From NCBI GenBank assembly GCA_039111635.1, contig JBCAQO010000010.1, forward strand, positions 1 to 64,000: a stretch of 64,000 bases of DNA. The letters run 5' to 3'. The stretch's first letter is position 1; each line of letters starts with the position of its first letter. The position numbers were made by a program, and so were the translations under genes. The notes under the pieces are model-generated. The model saw nothing but the letters and a program-made list of their open reading frames with translations. It was not told where the DNA came from and searched no databases. This DNA is from Heterobasidion occidentale. Lineage: Eukaryota > Basidiomycota > Agaricomycetes > Russulales > Bondarzewiaceae. Shown piece after piece: positions 10,898 to 22,835 of the stretch.

Positions 10898-13235
10898 CTA
10901 CAACGTCATCAGGCCCTTCATCGCGTTGGTAGTGGCGAAACTCGACTTGGCCATGATCTGCCGCGACTCCTTGGTAACCTCGGGCATGACCTGGACCTCG
11001 CTGAGCTTCTTCACGTGGTCGCTGAGCTCGCGCAGGATGTCGTTCCCCTGCTGCACCGACGCGGGCGGGAGGTAGTTGTGGCAGACGGCGACGATGCTAG
11101 ACGAAATCTTGATGACCTGCGTGAGGTCCTCTTTGAGCGTCGGCGAAGGTGTCGGTAAGCGGACACCGGACAGGACGCTCTGGATGGCGTAGACGATCGA
11201 AACGGTCTGCGCCTCGAGGTAGGGCTGCGAAAAAGCGTGAGTGCGGGGGTGAACGAAGCACGACACGAATATTACCTTGAGCTCCGTCCAGGCGTCCTCA
11301 GAGCCCTCCGCGACCTCCGAGTCGTCGCTGAGCACGCCCGTTGTGCTCCCCGTGGGCACCTGGTCAAAGATCGGCGGCGGCGAGCGGCCCGCGGAGCTCG
11401 AGCGCTCCGACGACGCTTTGCGGAAGCAGCCGTCGCCCGATGAGCGCCTCGAGAACGGCGGGCGCGTCGACGGCGACTCGGCCGAGTCGGGCGGCTGCTG
11501 GCGGAGTAGGTTGGTCTGCAGCAGGTAGTGGTCCTCCTCTGGGCGGTCCACACGCTTGTTCGAGGGCGACGACGAGCTCGCGCGCTGCCCAGGCGCCGCC
11601 GGCTTTGCTTCCTCGACCGAGTGCAGGGTAGGCGAGAACCGTTCGATGCTGATGCCGGGGCGGGCGTGTACTGCTCCAGCTCCTGTTTGGTCGCCCTGCG
11701 GATGGACACCGCGCGCCCGATCTCGGTGACCACGGCCGAGACGTGGCTCGCGGCGGCGTGGAGGAGGCTGACGGGGGACAGGCCGGAGCTGGTGGCGTGC
11801 GTCTTGGAGGCGGCGACGAGGTTGCCGTGTCTGGGATGCCACCGCCTCGCGACGCGGCCATAGGCAGCTGCTCGTCAAACTTGGGCGACTGCAGGAAGAT
11901 CTGTAAGGTGGCTGCGTGGAACGCGGGTCAGTCAACGATCGTGCATGCGGACGAGAACGCACCTTTGAGACTCCGGAGCTCGGTCTTGGCCTGCTCGTAC
12001 TTGCGGTTGTAGTCCTTGAGATGGATGTCCAGGTCGCGGATGACGACGAGGTGCGAGTCTTTCAACGTCATCAGACGAGGTTCGAGTCTTTCAACGTCAT
12101 CAGCTCGTTGTTGCGCCATGAGACGCCGGAGACCTCCACGAGGAGACTCTCCATGTTGGAGCGCAGCTGGTCCATGATTTCAGGATGGGCGTCGCCGAGG
12201 CCGCCCGCAGCGCTCACGCAGGATCTGCAGCCCGTCCTTGCCCTCACGCGCGTGGCCCTCCCGTGCGTCGGCGAGCTCATTTTGCATGGCGAGCATCGGG
12301 GCGCTCTGTTCCTCTGCGCGCTGCACGAAGGGGTTGGACATGCGGCAGGACACGTACGACGGACGACTTACCTGCCTAAGCTGGCCGAGCTCGGCTGCGA
12401 GCTGTTGGACGCGCTCGTTGCTCTCCGTCCTGCGGCGCTCCTTCTCGCCCACACCCTCGTCCTAACGCTCAAGGCTAGCGATGTGGCTCTGCATAGTCGC
12501 GTTCTTGAACTCGTGGTCGCAGCACATTTGCTCGCGCTCCTCGCCCGCGCCGATGCTTGTGCGGCCGTTCTTCAGCGAGCGATCGGACGCGCGCCCAACG
12601 ACATCTTCTCGTAATCGTCGTCGCTGCGCCCGCCCGCGTACTCGTCGACGCTGCCGAGGCGGCGGGTGAGTGCGCTAAGGGCTCCCTTCATCTCGTCCGG
12701 GTCAGGGACCTCGCCGGCGGCGCTGCCGCTCTCGCGGGCGTCGCTGCCATATGAGACCTCGATGTCCTCCTCTGCGATGATGCTCTTGGGTGATGATCAT
12801 CTTGCTCTTGGCGGTGGCGCTCTATGCGTTAGACGTGCCGGCTGACTCGCTCGCGCTGGAGGCGCTCGGGTGGTGGCTGGTGGGATCTTGACGAAGGTCT
12901 TCGGAGGGCCGTCAACGCGAGGACGGGGAGAAGGGCGCGTCGGCGCAGACACCGCGGTAGGCGTCTTTGCTGCGGCGGCCAGAGGGTTAGAAATTGTCTT
13001 CGCTAGGATGACGGCGGGTGCCAGTGCTGCTGGGGAGATTAGGTTGTCAGAAGTACGGGTGAGGCCAGTGTTGTGAAGCGGAGTGTTGCCCCTTGAGCGG
13101 GGGGATGTGGGAAAGTCGGGGGATGGGTAGTCGTCGTAGGTGGAGCCAGGCGTGTAGCTGGGTAATTCCGCTGCGTGACGATGGAGTAAGCGCGGGAGGC
13201 AAGGACGTAAAGCGGAAAGAGGCGGAACATACCGT
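10898..13235 (-). pseudogene. Spa2-like cell-polarity scaffold, damaged
   Basis: The C-terminus (about 11,230-10,898) reads QSVLSGVRLPTPSPTL, HNYLPPASVQQGNDILRELS and PEVTKESRQIMAKSSFA, the conserved end of fungal Spa2, the polarisome scaffold at hyphal tips. Upstream come a linker with NLVAASKTHATSSGLSPVSL and ELEQYTPAP, an exon LKIFLQSPKFDEQLPM, coiled-coil exons (about 11,960-12,650), a SDDYEKMSLG motif, and a Ser/Pro-rich region (GSTYDDYPSPDFPTSP, about 13,120). The Spa2 homology domain at about 13,190-13,235 is barely recognisable (RFTSLPPALT where RFxDLASDVYxEL is expected). Frame breaks occur at about 11,658 and 11,825, both single missing G/C. A 29-bp tandem duplication (12,046-12,103) lies within the coiled-coil exon. 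Splice sites are otherwise normal. It is either a decaying gene or a real gene with assembly errors, but the duplication and the lost domain favour decay. Confidence 0.7.
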
Positions 13236-13249
13236 GCGCACTCACTTAT

Positions 13250-13830
13250 AGGAGCTCAACTACTGAGTTCAAGGAGAGGTTGAGGCGGGGGTCAAGCGGC
13301 GCAGCGTTCTTGAACACGCCGCTACTGTCAATCCCGACCCTGTCCGGTGCAAGGTTAGGACGCACTCGACGAACGGTCAATTCACACTCACTCGACCAGG
13401 TTCCTCTCGTCGTTGTCGACGAATTCACGGAGGATGGCGACGCGAACGTCAAAGGGGATCGCAAATGGGATATTGTAAAAGATCCGGAGGCACGGGGAAA
13501 GGTAGAGGGCTGGTTGATTACTGAGAGGCTACAGCGTGAACGCGATGTCCGACCATTGCCTCGAGAACGGGGCGTAGACTGCGGCCTAACGTCTGCGGAT
13601 GAGTAGAATCCGTCGTCGCCCACCTTCACAAGAGACCGCGTGTACAAATAGACGACCAACGCCAAGGGAAGCTATGACGGCGGATGGACGGGATCTGGAA
13701 GAAGCGTGAGCAGTGACAACAGGCAGAAGAAACACCAGCTCGCGCGTGAATGCGCACAGGTCAAGTGTGAAATCACCCAGCCAATGATATCTATATCGTT
13801 CCACACCACTGTGTGCCCCCAATCAACCGA
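13250..13830 (-). pseudogene. HECT ubiquitin-ligase (Hul5/UBE3B-type) remnant
   Basis: On the minus strand one frame gives TRSLVKVGDDGFYSS, which fits the 'TMGDDEFF' region of Hul5-type ligases. A second gives FYNIPFAIPFDVRVAILREF followed by VDNDERN, the linker entering the HECT domain. A third gives APDRVGIDSSGVFKN, matching the 'EAGIDGGGVFKEF' start of the HECT N-lobe. The order is correct, but the frame changes repeatedly and the catalytic-cysteine C-lobe is missing; the sequence runs directly into the Spa2-like remnant. It is inferred to be a truncated ubiquitin-ligase gene with no activity. Confidence 0.6.
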
Positions 13831-14156
13831 CTACCCTCCAAAAATGAACCACACTGCATGTCGTCGCATCAGCACCTATCACGAGCACAAAGGGCTGCGA
13901 ACGCACCTTCAAGAGTTACCGCCGCCCCGCCCATCGCGCGCATCTGCTCCCACACCTCTCAACAGTTCGTGTAGACCCACCAACACGGGCGGAACCCAGA
14001 TCCCCACATCGGCTCTCACGCGGGCGCGCGACTTCGGACTGTGCGATGACGGCCCTCGGGTCCTGGACGGAGAAGATTGAGAGATCGAGAGCGTGGCCGT
14101 GGAGGCTGTATAAGCGGTGAGGAGGGTGTCTGCGCCGGCAGTGCTAGGGTAGGCAG

Positions 14157-14690
14157 TCAGGGACTTGGGAATAATGTTGATAAGGTAGAGGTGGCAGGAT
14201 CATACTTGGACAGAAAGACGCCGTGCGACTGGGGAGTGATAGTGTATGTGTTGAAGCGGTTCCTGAGGGAGGAATAGAGGAATCGCCTGCGCTGATACAT
14301 GTTCTCGTCTGGCGGGTCCGCGGCATCGCGCGCCCATAGTGTCTTCAGCGTGCGATTATGCGAGACGTCGCGCCCAAAGCCCGCACTCGCAATGACCTGG
14401 CCGAAGCGCGTCGGTGCGGGGAGTGAGACGAGGCGAGTGTCGAAGAGTAAGAGTGCACGATAGACCGCGAAAAGGAGTGCGAGGAGAGGAGGAATAGGGA
14501 GCTAGGTGGATTGGGACGCCGGTTCGTAGTTGTCGACAAGGGCTCCTGTGGTTTGCAGATCGTCGAGTGGGATGGATGGCGGACGAAGATTAAGACTTAC
14601 CGGTGGCGGGAATGTCAACAAGGTCCTCCACACCGCCCGCGTAACCTCTGTCTCGTCCATGTCGCTTGCGTCACTCTCGTGTCACCCTCG
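14157..14690 (-). pseudogene. Unidentified spliced coding remnant
   Basis: An exon reading DETEVTRAVWRTLLTFPPP ends at a GTAAGT donor and joins ALVDNYEPASQST after CCACAG. An in-frame TAG follows, and the same frame continues as LPIPPLLALLFAVYRALLLF, DTRLVSLPAPTRFGQVIAS, DVSHNRTLKTLWARD and NMYQRRRFLYSSLRNRF, stopping at 14,157-14,159. The composition is clearly that of a real protein with one hydrophobic segment. I do not recognise the family. The internal stop and the decayed neighbours suggest a pseudogene. It is on the same strand as the HECT and Spa2 remnants. Confidence 0.45.
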
Positions 14691-14857
14691 TGTTGACCAC
14701 CCGACCTCGTCTGTGTCGTCCGCGTCACTTCAATCACCTGTCTGCTCTGTCAGACAATGACTTGCCATGAAGGCCTTTGGTGAAGTCAAAGGGCAGTGTG
14801 ATGGGCAGAAAAGAAAAGACGAGGGAGAGTGAGGGCGTCGCCGGCGAAGCTGGCAGC

Positions 14858-14959
14858 GGGGCGCCGTCTAGGGCTGCCCGTCGCGCAACACAGACCCAAT
14901 TTGTGCCGGGGCACAAATTGGGTCTGTGTTGCGCGACGGGCAGCCCTAGACGGCGCCCC
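14858..14959. repeat. Perfect palindrome A (50-bp arms, 2-bp spacer)
   Basis: 14,858-14,907 is the exact reverse complement of 14,910-14,959. The outer end is GGGGCGCCGTCTAGGGC and the inner end CAATTTGTGCC. It is preceded by GTCGCCGGCGAAG, the same GCCGGCG-type lead found before palindromes B, C and D. It lies about 170 bp beyond the stop codon of the RecQ-like helicase. Confidence 0.95.
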
Positions 14960-15126
14960 GATGCTTCTGCATGCATGTCGAGATTGTCCATTTCAGCAGT
15001 GGTCGTTTGTGCTGATCACACAGGCCACATCGCGACCAGTTTTTGTGTTCACACTGACGAATAATACAATTGGCAATTACAACTGAGGTTATATGTGCTA
15101 CTAAGTACCGAAAAAGACATCAGCGG

Positions 15127-18100
15127 TCAACGCTGCCTACTAGCGAGCTTCGAATCACACGGAAATCTGTCGCCTTTCCAGTAACCAGACGAAAAGGCGC
15201 AGAGCGTTGTTGAACCCCCTTTTGAGAGGAATGTCCATGTCCGGGGGGCCTCGAGGAGCCAGTCTTGAAAGGCATTCAAAGAACCTAAGCATTCGGGAAT
15301 GACGAAGGTACAATCGGCTAGTTTGAAGTCGGTTGGTGGGTAAGTCCATAGGACATAAATTGCGGCTTTGATGAGATTCGCGTCCGGGCAGACCGTGTCC
15401 TTTTTGACATACGAGTGCCAGCCACCTGCACGTTTCTAAATGGCTGTGAGAGAGTTGAATGCACGAGACAGGAGGAACTTACTTGGGGTACACAGCATTT
15501 ATAACACCAACCTTCGGAGAGGGTAAGTGCGTCGGCTCTCCATTGCTGCCAATCCGAGTCACCAGGGGAGCATACACCATGTTTGCAACTGGCCATGGAA
15601 TGTTCCTGCCAGTCTTCTGCGCCTCGCACAAAGCAGGCAATGCAGGTGTCCCGAAGTGTATTGAAGGCCGCTGCTATAGTGTCAGCAAGGCCTCGGTACC
15701 TCTGTTCCTGCTCTTCCCTTTTTTGTCCGGCGGTCATCAAAACTTGGACCCCTGCAGGTGTAAGCGGAGCGGGTGCGGACGACGTGATGTTTGGATGAAA
15801 TGGCGCTGACCGAGTGTTAGGAGGAGAGGACGACGGCATCGGTGCTGGGGGTGGTGGAGCTGCCATGTGACCAGAACGAGGCACTGGCACTGTTTGCATA
15901 ATGCGAGGAGGCTCCGTCTGCCTGGACAAGAGTGGGTTTAATGGATTGGATACTGGTGGTATGTTGCTGGGCTGGCCAACAAGACCGTGGGATGTCAAGG
16001 ATGATGAGCTTGTAGGCGCTGCGTCGACCACTGAGAAGGGGTTCTTTGTCAAGCGAGGGGTGATCGGCGGAATGGGGGTCAATAAAAGGGCTTTGCAGTT
16101 GTCGCATAACTGTGCTCCAGGAATTCCTGTGCAGGGATCTGCCACGCCGTCGATAAAATAACCTGGCATTAGCCGCCGACATACGGTGTCCTTTGCCCAC
16201 GGAAGGAGAATGCCCGTGCCAAAATCAAAAGTTTTTCTATCGGGCAGAGCTCCACGTGAGGAGTCGACGAACATGACAGCGTTTGCGGGCTTGCCATCGC
16301 GACCGGCGCGGTTTTCTTGTTGGTGCTTGTCAAGGGCAGTATAAGGAAGATCAAAGTGGATGACATCCCTTACGCATGGGAGATCGACACCGCAACCTAG
16401 GATGCTCGTACACACCATGACCTTTTGCGACCCTTCAACCCACTTGCGAAATATGGTGTCGTTGGCATCGCGCAGCTCTTTTGCAGACTCGGCAAAGAAC
16501 GCCGGCACGCCGAGGGCGCTAGCGACTTTCTGTGTGTCGGCCTTTGAGCGACAGAATACCATGGCTCGGTCGTCTGCGTGGTAAGAGGCCATGCGTTCTG
16601 TGACGTAGCGTACAAGTTCCGAGAAGACCTGGTCTTTGGGTAGTAAGTGTACGGCATATGCGAGTTCCGGGCGGGCTGTGGGCATGCGAATAATGTCAAG
16701 GTAGTCAAGGCTGGTGACTTCGCGAAATGCAGGCTCCAGCGTCGGGGGAAGACAGCCGCAGAGGAATGTGAAAGGACAAGGTAGGTATTGTATGAGATCC
16801 TTGACGTGGTGAAAGACATCGCGGTAATCAATATCGGTGAGGACTTTGTATGCCTCGTCGAAGACAACGCGCGCGAGGCGTTTTTGGTTAATGAGATCTC
16901 TGCAGAAACTATCTGCACATATAAGTTTGCGACAAGGGGATTCAATAGAATAACTCACGTAATGAAAGAGGGAAAGCTTGCGTGCTCAATGCTCACATAA
17001 ATAAGACTGGCATTGGGGTTAAATTGTCCATCTGGGAGCCATTCGGAGTACCTGACAGAATGTTGATCCGCTCTTCGACGAAAATCTGCGTGGAGGCCGG
17101 ACAAAGGTAGGAGGACAATGGTAACCTTATCGTAGTCATAGATCTTAACCTGAAACAGAACCATGAAAGTCTTGCCTATTCCGCAGGGAAGAATCGCAAG
17201 GACATGATTCTGCCGTGATTGCATCTTCTCAACAAGTTCCGCTTGCTCAGGATGACGAAACGAGGCTTGTGGATCACCAAGGAAGATTCGGAGGTCGCGT
17301 ATACGCTGCGGATGGACGAGGACCGTGGATCTCTGCCGCAGAGCATCAGAAGACTGCAGAGGTGGGGGCGGAGGAAAGTATCGATTCGTGAGGTCTGCCA
17401 TGATATTCGTCAGGGTTTCAGAAATGAAAGTTTCTTGCTGCAGGCGGCTTGCTGCCGCAATGGAGTTGCAAAAATTTGTGAGCTCAGTGCCGACAGGAAT
17501 AGCAAAAGATAAATGGGGCGGCGTTATGGCTGAACCACGAACAAGAGATTCGGGCTGGGCCATTTTGTCTACCAACACGCGAAGGGGGTTGTCTTGGCCA
17601 ATGTTAATAATTGAATGCCAGTTGATAGACGTTTTGATACAACCCTCGACATGGCGGGTATCGGTGTTAGCAACAGTGCTAGACTCAATGCCATATCTGC
17701 GATTAGACATGTCCGTTGAGTGGTTCTGCATCTTGTCAAAGAAAAAAGGACTTGTTTATCGAGAAGAGAAGAGGATCCCCGAGGGAGCGCAGGAAAGTGC
17801 TGACAACATGGCGATAGCTGCGAACTTTCAGCTCAACACCTACATACTTGAGGGTCGCTTCGCCGAGGAGCGCGCTGGCGCTGTAACGATTGTTGTCGCT
17901 CTAGAAAGAGATATGTAAGGGGTGATGGAAATAACTGCATCGCACTCACAGCATCAACGACAGCATCAATGTCGTATCTTGGCCACAAGTACAAGTGGTA
18001 GCGGTCACCTGCTACCTTTCCACGAAAAAAAGATACAAGCATGCGTTCAAATGGCCGAAAGATTGCCAGATTACTGATAAGATCAAAGCTGACATCATAC

Positions 18101-20698
18101 GTCGGACAATGGGGAACGAAGTTATTGCGCAAATATTGATGGCTTGTCTTGTCTTGAATTGCGACAAGACAGAGGTTGTGATACAGGATGTGTACGTTGC
18201 GAAGCTCAGTGCCAGAGAAATTTCGGAGGAGCTTACGAAGAATCTCCGTGTCGCGACAAGATGGCCCGGCGGTAACAATTGACAAGATGAGGAGCTTTGA
18301 CCGTGCTTGCTGAAAAGCGGCAAGAAGGGCTAGGCAGGGTTCACGCCTCCAGACGAGGTGACCATCATGAATATAAGTGAACTTGTACGCTCGGTCTGGA
18401 TCGGCAAGCAACCAGCATGCATACATATTCTTAACCTCGTCGAATGGGTTGCGAGGGTCGTCTAAGAAACAATAACCATGGGTAAAGTTACGAGGGTTGT
18501 CGACGAGTTTGCGGATGTCAAATTCAAGCTTGAGGTGGTCGGGAACATCCTCGCCAAAGAATATATGTTCGTGAAGAATCTTGCGGTATTCATTGTGGAC
18601 TCCAGCTACAAGCTTCGTGAATCCGTCGATATGGATCAAATTGCCCTGATAAGAGATTTCACGACACAGCGCGTCGGTAAAAGTAGCGGTAAAGTTAGTC
18701 TCCTCGGCATTTCGGATCGCCTTGAGAAGGCAGTGCGTATTGTAGAGAAATGACATGGGAGTCTCTTGCATGTCGGTGAGATACTGCTTGACCTGTTCAT
18801 AGGCCCTGGAATAAAGTGTGAGGGTACAGATCGTATCGAGGGGGAAAAACAGACTGATTAATATTAATGTCTTGTTCCGCCATTATGATTTCAGACTGGT
18901 GGAGCATCGTCGCACGGATGCAATACGACAATGCGGCGATGATTTGAGTGATTTCGGATGCCACCCTGAAATGTCCCTTTGGGTGAAGGCTCGCAAGTAC
19001 GAGGAATCGGTTGACAGGCGAGAAATACTTGTCGTCGCAGTGATTGGTCTTGATATGGGCAAATAAAGATAAGCGAATTGATGGAGGGCCATTCGAACCG
19101 TAGTGTCATCGCGGCCGTGCTGTAATACATCGTAAATTGTCCTGGCATTGTCGTCCTGGTCTTTCGTGAGTTGGAATGCATATTCGTGTGTCCATCCAAT
19201 TGTGAACCGAACGACCGCGACAATGAGTCGGTTCATCCATGATGCATATTTGTCCACAGTTGCAGGCTCGACACGGCTGAATGATATGAGCACTTGGTTG
19301 CTGCAAAACACCCGTTAGCTAAGGAAGATGATGGAGAAGAAAAGACCCACTCTCCAATCTGGGCAAATTTCTTGGGGATGCCGAAAGACGCGTGTTTGCC
19401 GATAAGTGCTTGAACGTCAGCGACATACTGAACAACATGCCGTCGCAACTTGTGGAGCGGTCCGTCGACAGGTGCAGCTGCGCGTACCATGTCGGCAATA
19501 TCTTGCGGTTCATAACCTTCAACGTGGTCGAGCCAGCGCTCGCGGTGCGCGAATGTGCTGAGATCCTGATCGTGAGCTGGCCTTGCGATGGGAGCATTGG
19601 ACGGGTTGTCGGGTGTGGGAAGGTGTTGGAGGAAGAGCTCGACGTGGTTGGCGTCAGTATCGGTGCGAAGCGGTAGGGATTGGACATCGACACGAAAGAA
19701 CGCGCGGTTCTGTCCCCGCGTGAATGTCTGCGCATAGCCCTTGGTCCACCGGTTGGGCTCATCATTCCTGCGGGGGCACTTGACCTTGTCGTTCTGATGG
19801 GACCGCAAGGAGAGCATGCTAGAGTAACCTCGTCCACAACGGTTGCAAAAGAGATAGATGCCATCCTCGATGGCGATGCCGAATATGGGTAGCGGGAAAT
19901 CTTGCGGAATCGCGAGGGCATCAGGTGTAATAAGACCAAACTCCTCAGTAAGTGAAGCGACAATGTTCGGGGGTACAAGAATAGACTGTGAATGCTGCCT
20001 GATGTGGCTAGGTAAAGTTTGGATGTCCAAACAATGTTGACAAGTAAGACATATTACGACGTGGTAGAGGGTATCGACCACGATTCCTAAGGCTGGTAAG
20101 TTGAACTTGTCATGGTTGACAATAGTGTGGGGCCCCGGCTCTCGTACATACATATTCTCGTCGTAGGCATCGTTATCATCACCAGGAGGGCGGCAAATGG
20201 CAGGTGAAAGTGTCGGGGTGATAGGTGATGGCACCGGAGAACCCGGTGGGTCCGATGGTGACCGTGAAGGTGAACCCGGGAGAGGGCCGAAGTCATGGGC
20301 ATCAAGAGATTCTGAGGCGGCGGCAAAGTCGACGTAAACGCACCCCGCGCAATGGTTCTACATGGATTGTAAGGACTTAGTCATAAAATCGAGCCCCGCT
20401 ACATACCTGCAGGCTGACTGGGTCGGCATAGCCTCTAGCGCACCGATCACAATGAAATTGTTGGGTGTCCGCATTGCGGAACACCTCAGAGATTTTGTCC
20501 TCTTCTGCATAGGTAACCTGCACCGATGCTTGATGGACGGTCCGGACATGGTAAGCGACATTAGTAAAAGTCCATTGCATTGCTTGCATGGGCGTTCTTT
20601 TGCAGTTCTAAAGTCTCGGTGAGTTTTACGATAGACCTGGAAGTATGAGATAAGGCTTACTTGTGGTGAGCCGAAACACGGGTTGTTTTCGAGGACAT
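15127..20698 (-). CDS. Telomere-linked RecQ-like helicase with OrsD-like zinc-finger N-terminus
   Basis: A multi-exon gene of about 1,600 residues. The N-terminus (20,698-20,340) holds two zinc-finger-like units: CKQC followed by HVRTVH, and FHCDRCARGYADPVSLQNHC. Next is an OrsD/DUF3505-like module (20,330-19,233) with CLTCQHCLDIQTLPSHIRQH and LFCNRCGRGYSSMLSLRSH. A conserved middle region follows (NNFVPHCPTYD, RPFERMLVSF, YHLYLWPRYD, LKVRSYRHVV). The helicase core has Walker A PCGIGKT (about 17,190), motif II DEAY (about 16,850; RecQ normally DEAH), motif V TSILGCGVDLP and motif VI QQENRAGRDG. The C-terminus carries Cys-rich CIACF and WCYKCC motifs. Introns at about 17,840, 18,810, 19,280, 16,930 and 15,440 have good GT-AG borders. 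Single-base frame breaks at about 20,572 and 19,076 look like homopolymer errors. The position near the telomere fits fungal TLH genes, thought to act in subtelomere recombination. Confidence 0.85.
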
Positions 20699-21329
20699 GT
20701 CAACGCTATCGTGCGCGTGTGGTGGTCAATTTGACAGGGCTCGGTCAGATTGGGTCAATAGGTTAGCACGATACCTGGAATTATAGCGAAGTCAGATCAT
20801 GAACGGGGGGAAAATAAAGATGGAGGGACGACAACGCAAAGAAGAGAGAGGAGGGAGAGGAAGGGAACGAAAAAACGAAAAAAAACAACGTGCAAGTCCT
20901 CGGGGGAGGATCACTGACGTTATGTAGAACGAATGGGGATATTAATCAATTCCATTCTGAATTTCTTGGGACGCATCGTCGCAGGGAGGATCTTGACACT
21001 TGAAAGTACGAATCGGGAGACTTTGCGATCCTCGTGTGACGCTGCTTCGGACGCGTTATCACTGAGTGGTGGTCTGAATAGGAAAAGGCAAGTGATATTT
21101 TGGGACAGGTACGAGTTCTGGTGTTCGATACCCTGAAGGGGTATGGCAGAAGGTGCCGGTGTGGCAGAGAGAAGACATAGAGATCCTCATCCCCTTAACG
21201 GAGACTTCACAGGACCTTGCAAGGGGTCCATAGCATCGGCGAATAGAGTCGCCTCTATCTAAGTACATTGGACTAGCGGGTTCACCGCCTTCATTAAGAA
21301 GTCTAGGGCGAGACGACACACAGATGGTG
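20699..21329. promoter_or_regulatory. Upstream region of the helicase, no gene seen
   Basis: The region includes an A-rich and purine-rich segment at 20,790-20,895. It probably contains the helicase promoter. I see no unambiguous TATA element. Confidence 0.3.
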
Positions 21330-21735
21330 CATCGATGGCGGTGCGCGACCTGTTCTGTTCCTGATCCCGCCGTGTTCAAGGAACGCCCACTCCGATAGCA
21401 GGCGCGAGGCATGGGTACACACGCACTGTGTATGCGGTGGTGCCGTTGGGGATGCCCTTGGCGATCAAGGTGTCGACACAAGATTGGAGTTGCGCATTGG
21501 CGCGTCTTTGCAGAGGGGTTCTCCAAAGGGCCAATGAGAAGGGGAGCTTCTCAACTTTGGTCCTGGTTCGGTCTGATAGGAGGGTGTCATGCAGTCAGCG
21601 AACGATAGTCTCCTTCGTGTATGCGCGGCGGACTCACAGGTCGTGATCAGCGGGGTGTTCTGGTGCTCGAGCGCCCAGCCCTCCTCGTACTTGATCGCCG
21701 CGAAGCCGACCGAGTAAGTGATCAGGAGCGGGACG
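21330..21735 (-). pseudogene. Unidentified spliced coding fragment
   Basis: One exon encodes VPLLITYSVGFAAIKYEEGW and ALEHQNTPLITT and ends at a GTGAGT donor (about 21,637). After CTATCAG the second continues in frame as RTRTKVEKLPFSLALWRT, PLQRRANAQLQSCVDTLIAK and GIPNGTTAYTVRVYPCLA. The composition and the consistent splice phase show genuine coding origin. I do not recognise the family. No convincing start exon or 3' end is visible. Confidence 0.4.
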
Positions 21736-22835
21736 CTGACGAGGTGGATAGGTGAGCAGGTGGTGATGGGCGGCGGGCGGTGTGCGGCGGCACGGGGAAG
21801 GGAAGGCGTCAGATGCGCAGGAGGAGGAGACGGGAGGAAAAATGCTGATAAGAGGAGGAGAAAAGGGATGGCGTGGAAGGAGAAGGGCGGGGCAGGGAGC
21901 GGGAGCGGAACGAGACGGGACGTACAGTCATGAGGCGCTTGAACGCGACAGAGTTTGTCGAATAGTTCCATCTACGCACAGACACAGACACAGACACAGA
22001 CGCGCGCGCGCGCGGATGGCGGGCGAACGAACACGAACGAGGATGAGCATAAGCACGGGCACGGGCGCGCGTGCGTGGACAGGGACGAGGACGGGGACGA
22101 GGAGGTGGACAGGGCAAAGGAGGCATCGCGTGAGTTGCCGTCCGCATAACGTGCGAGAGAAAGCGCGCGGAGAGGATGGACGGACGCTCCGGAGGTACCT
22201 GAAGCGGTCGAACAACTATAGATGGTATACCAAAAATACGCCGAGCTACACTCCGTCCGACCGACCGCCTATCTGTCAGTCCATCAATCAATCAATCAGT
22301 GCGTACGCAGGATGAAGGGGAGGGGGAGAGACACACGAGGGCGGAGAGGAAGGTCCAGAGGAGGGTGACTACGGGGGTGAGGTGCAACGGTGGTCGCCTC
22401 TGGCTATGTGCCAGAGGAGACGTTCGTCGACTCCTCCACACTCACGCGCAAGCGGAATCCGGCTTTGACGAGGTCTGCGCCGCGCCTCTTGAATGCGAAG
22501 GGCTGGCTAGATGACGTGAGTGTGCAATGAGGGGCTGCCGCACAAACGGTACGCACCCAGTGCTGCCGTTCAGGTCATCGGCAATTGGACCTTGGACAGA
22601 GAGGTTTTGCAGGAGGGCTGTCGTCGGTAAATCACACAACGAGGACCCGTTTTGCTAAGCTCTGGTGTCGCGCGGCTGACGCTGGTGACTTTGACGATGA
22701 AAACCTACCGTATTAGATAAGAGCGAATCAACGAACATGTGACGGTGTTGCTTGGCATTGTATACGAAGCATCATTGCTACCAACTGACTGAGATTGTAG
22801 TTACATGTTATCTCACTAAAATATACATAGATTGA
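21736..22835. other. Purine-rich non-coding stretch
   Basis: Long G/A-rich tracts run from 21,770 to 22,380, with a CA/CG simple repeat at 21,976-22,016. No supported gene is present. Confidence 0.4.

Noticed and set aside
14858..14959. Transcription terminator or tRNA-like structure
   Set aside because: Perfect 50-bp arms with no tail logic, and a dispersed family of similar elements, point to a repeat element.
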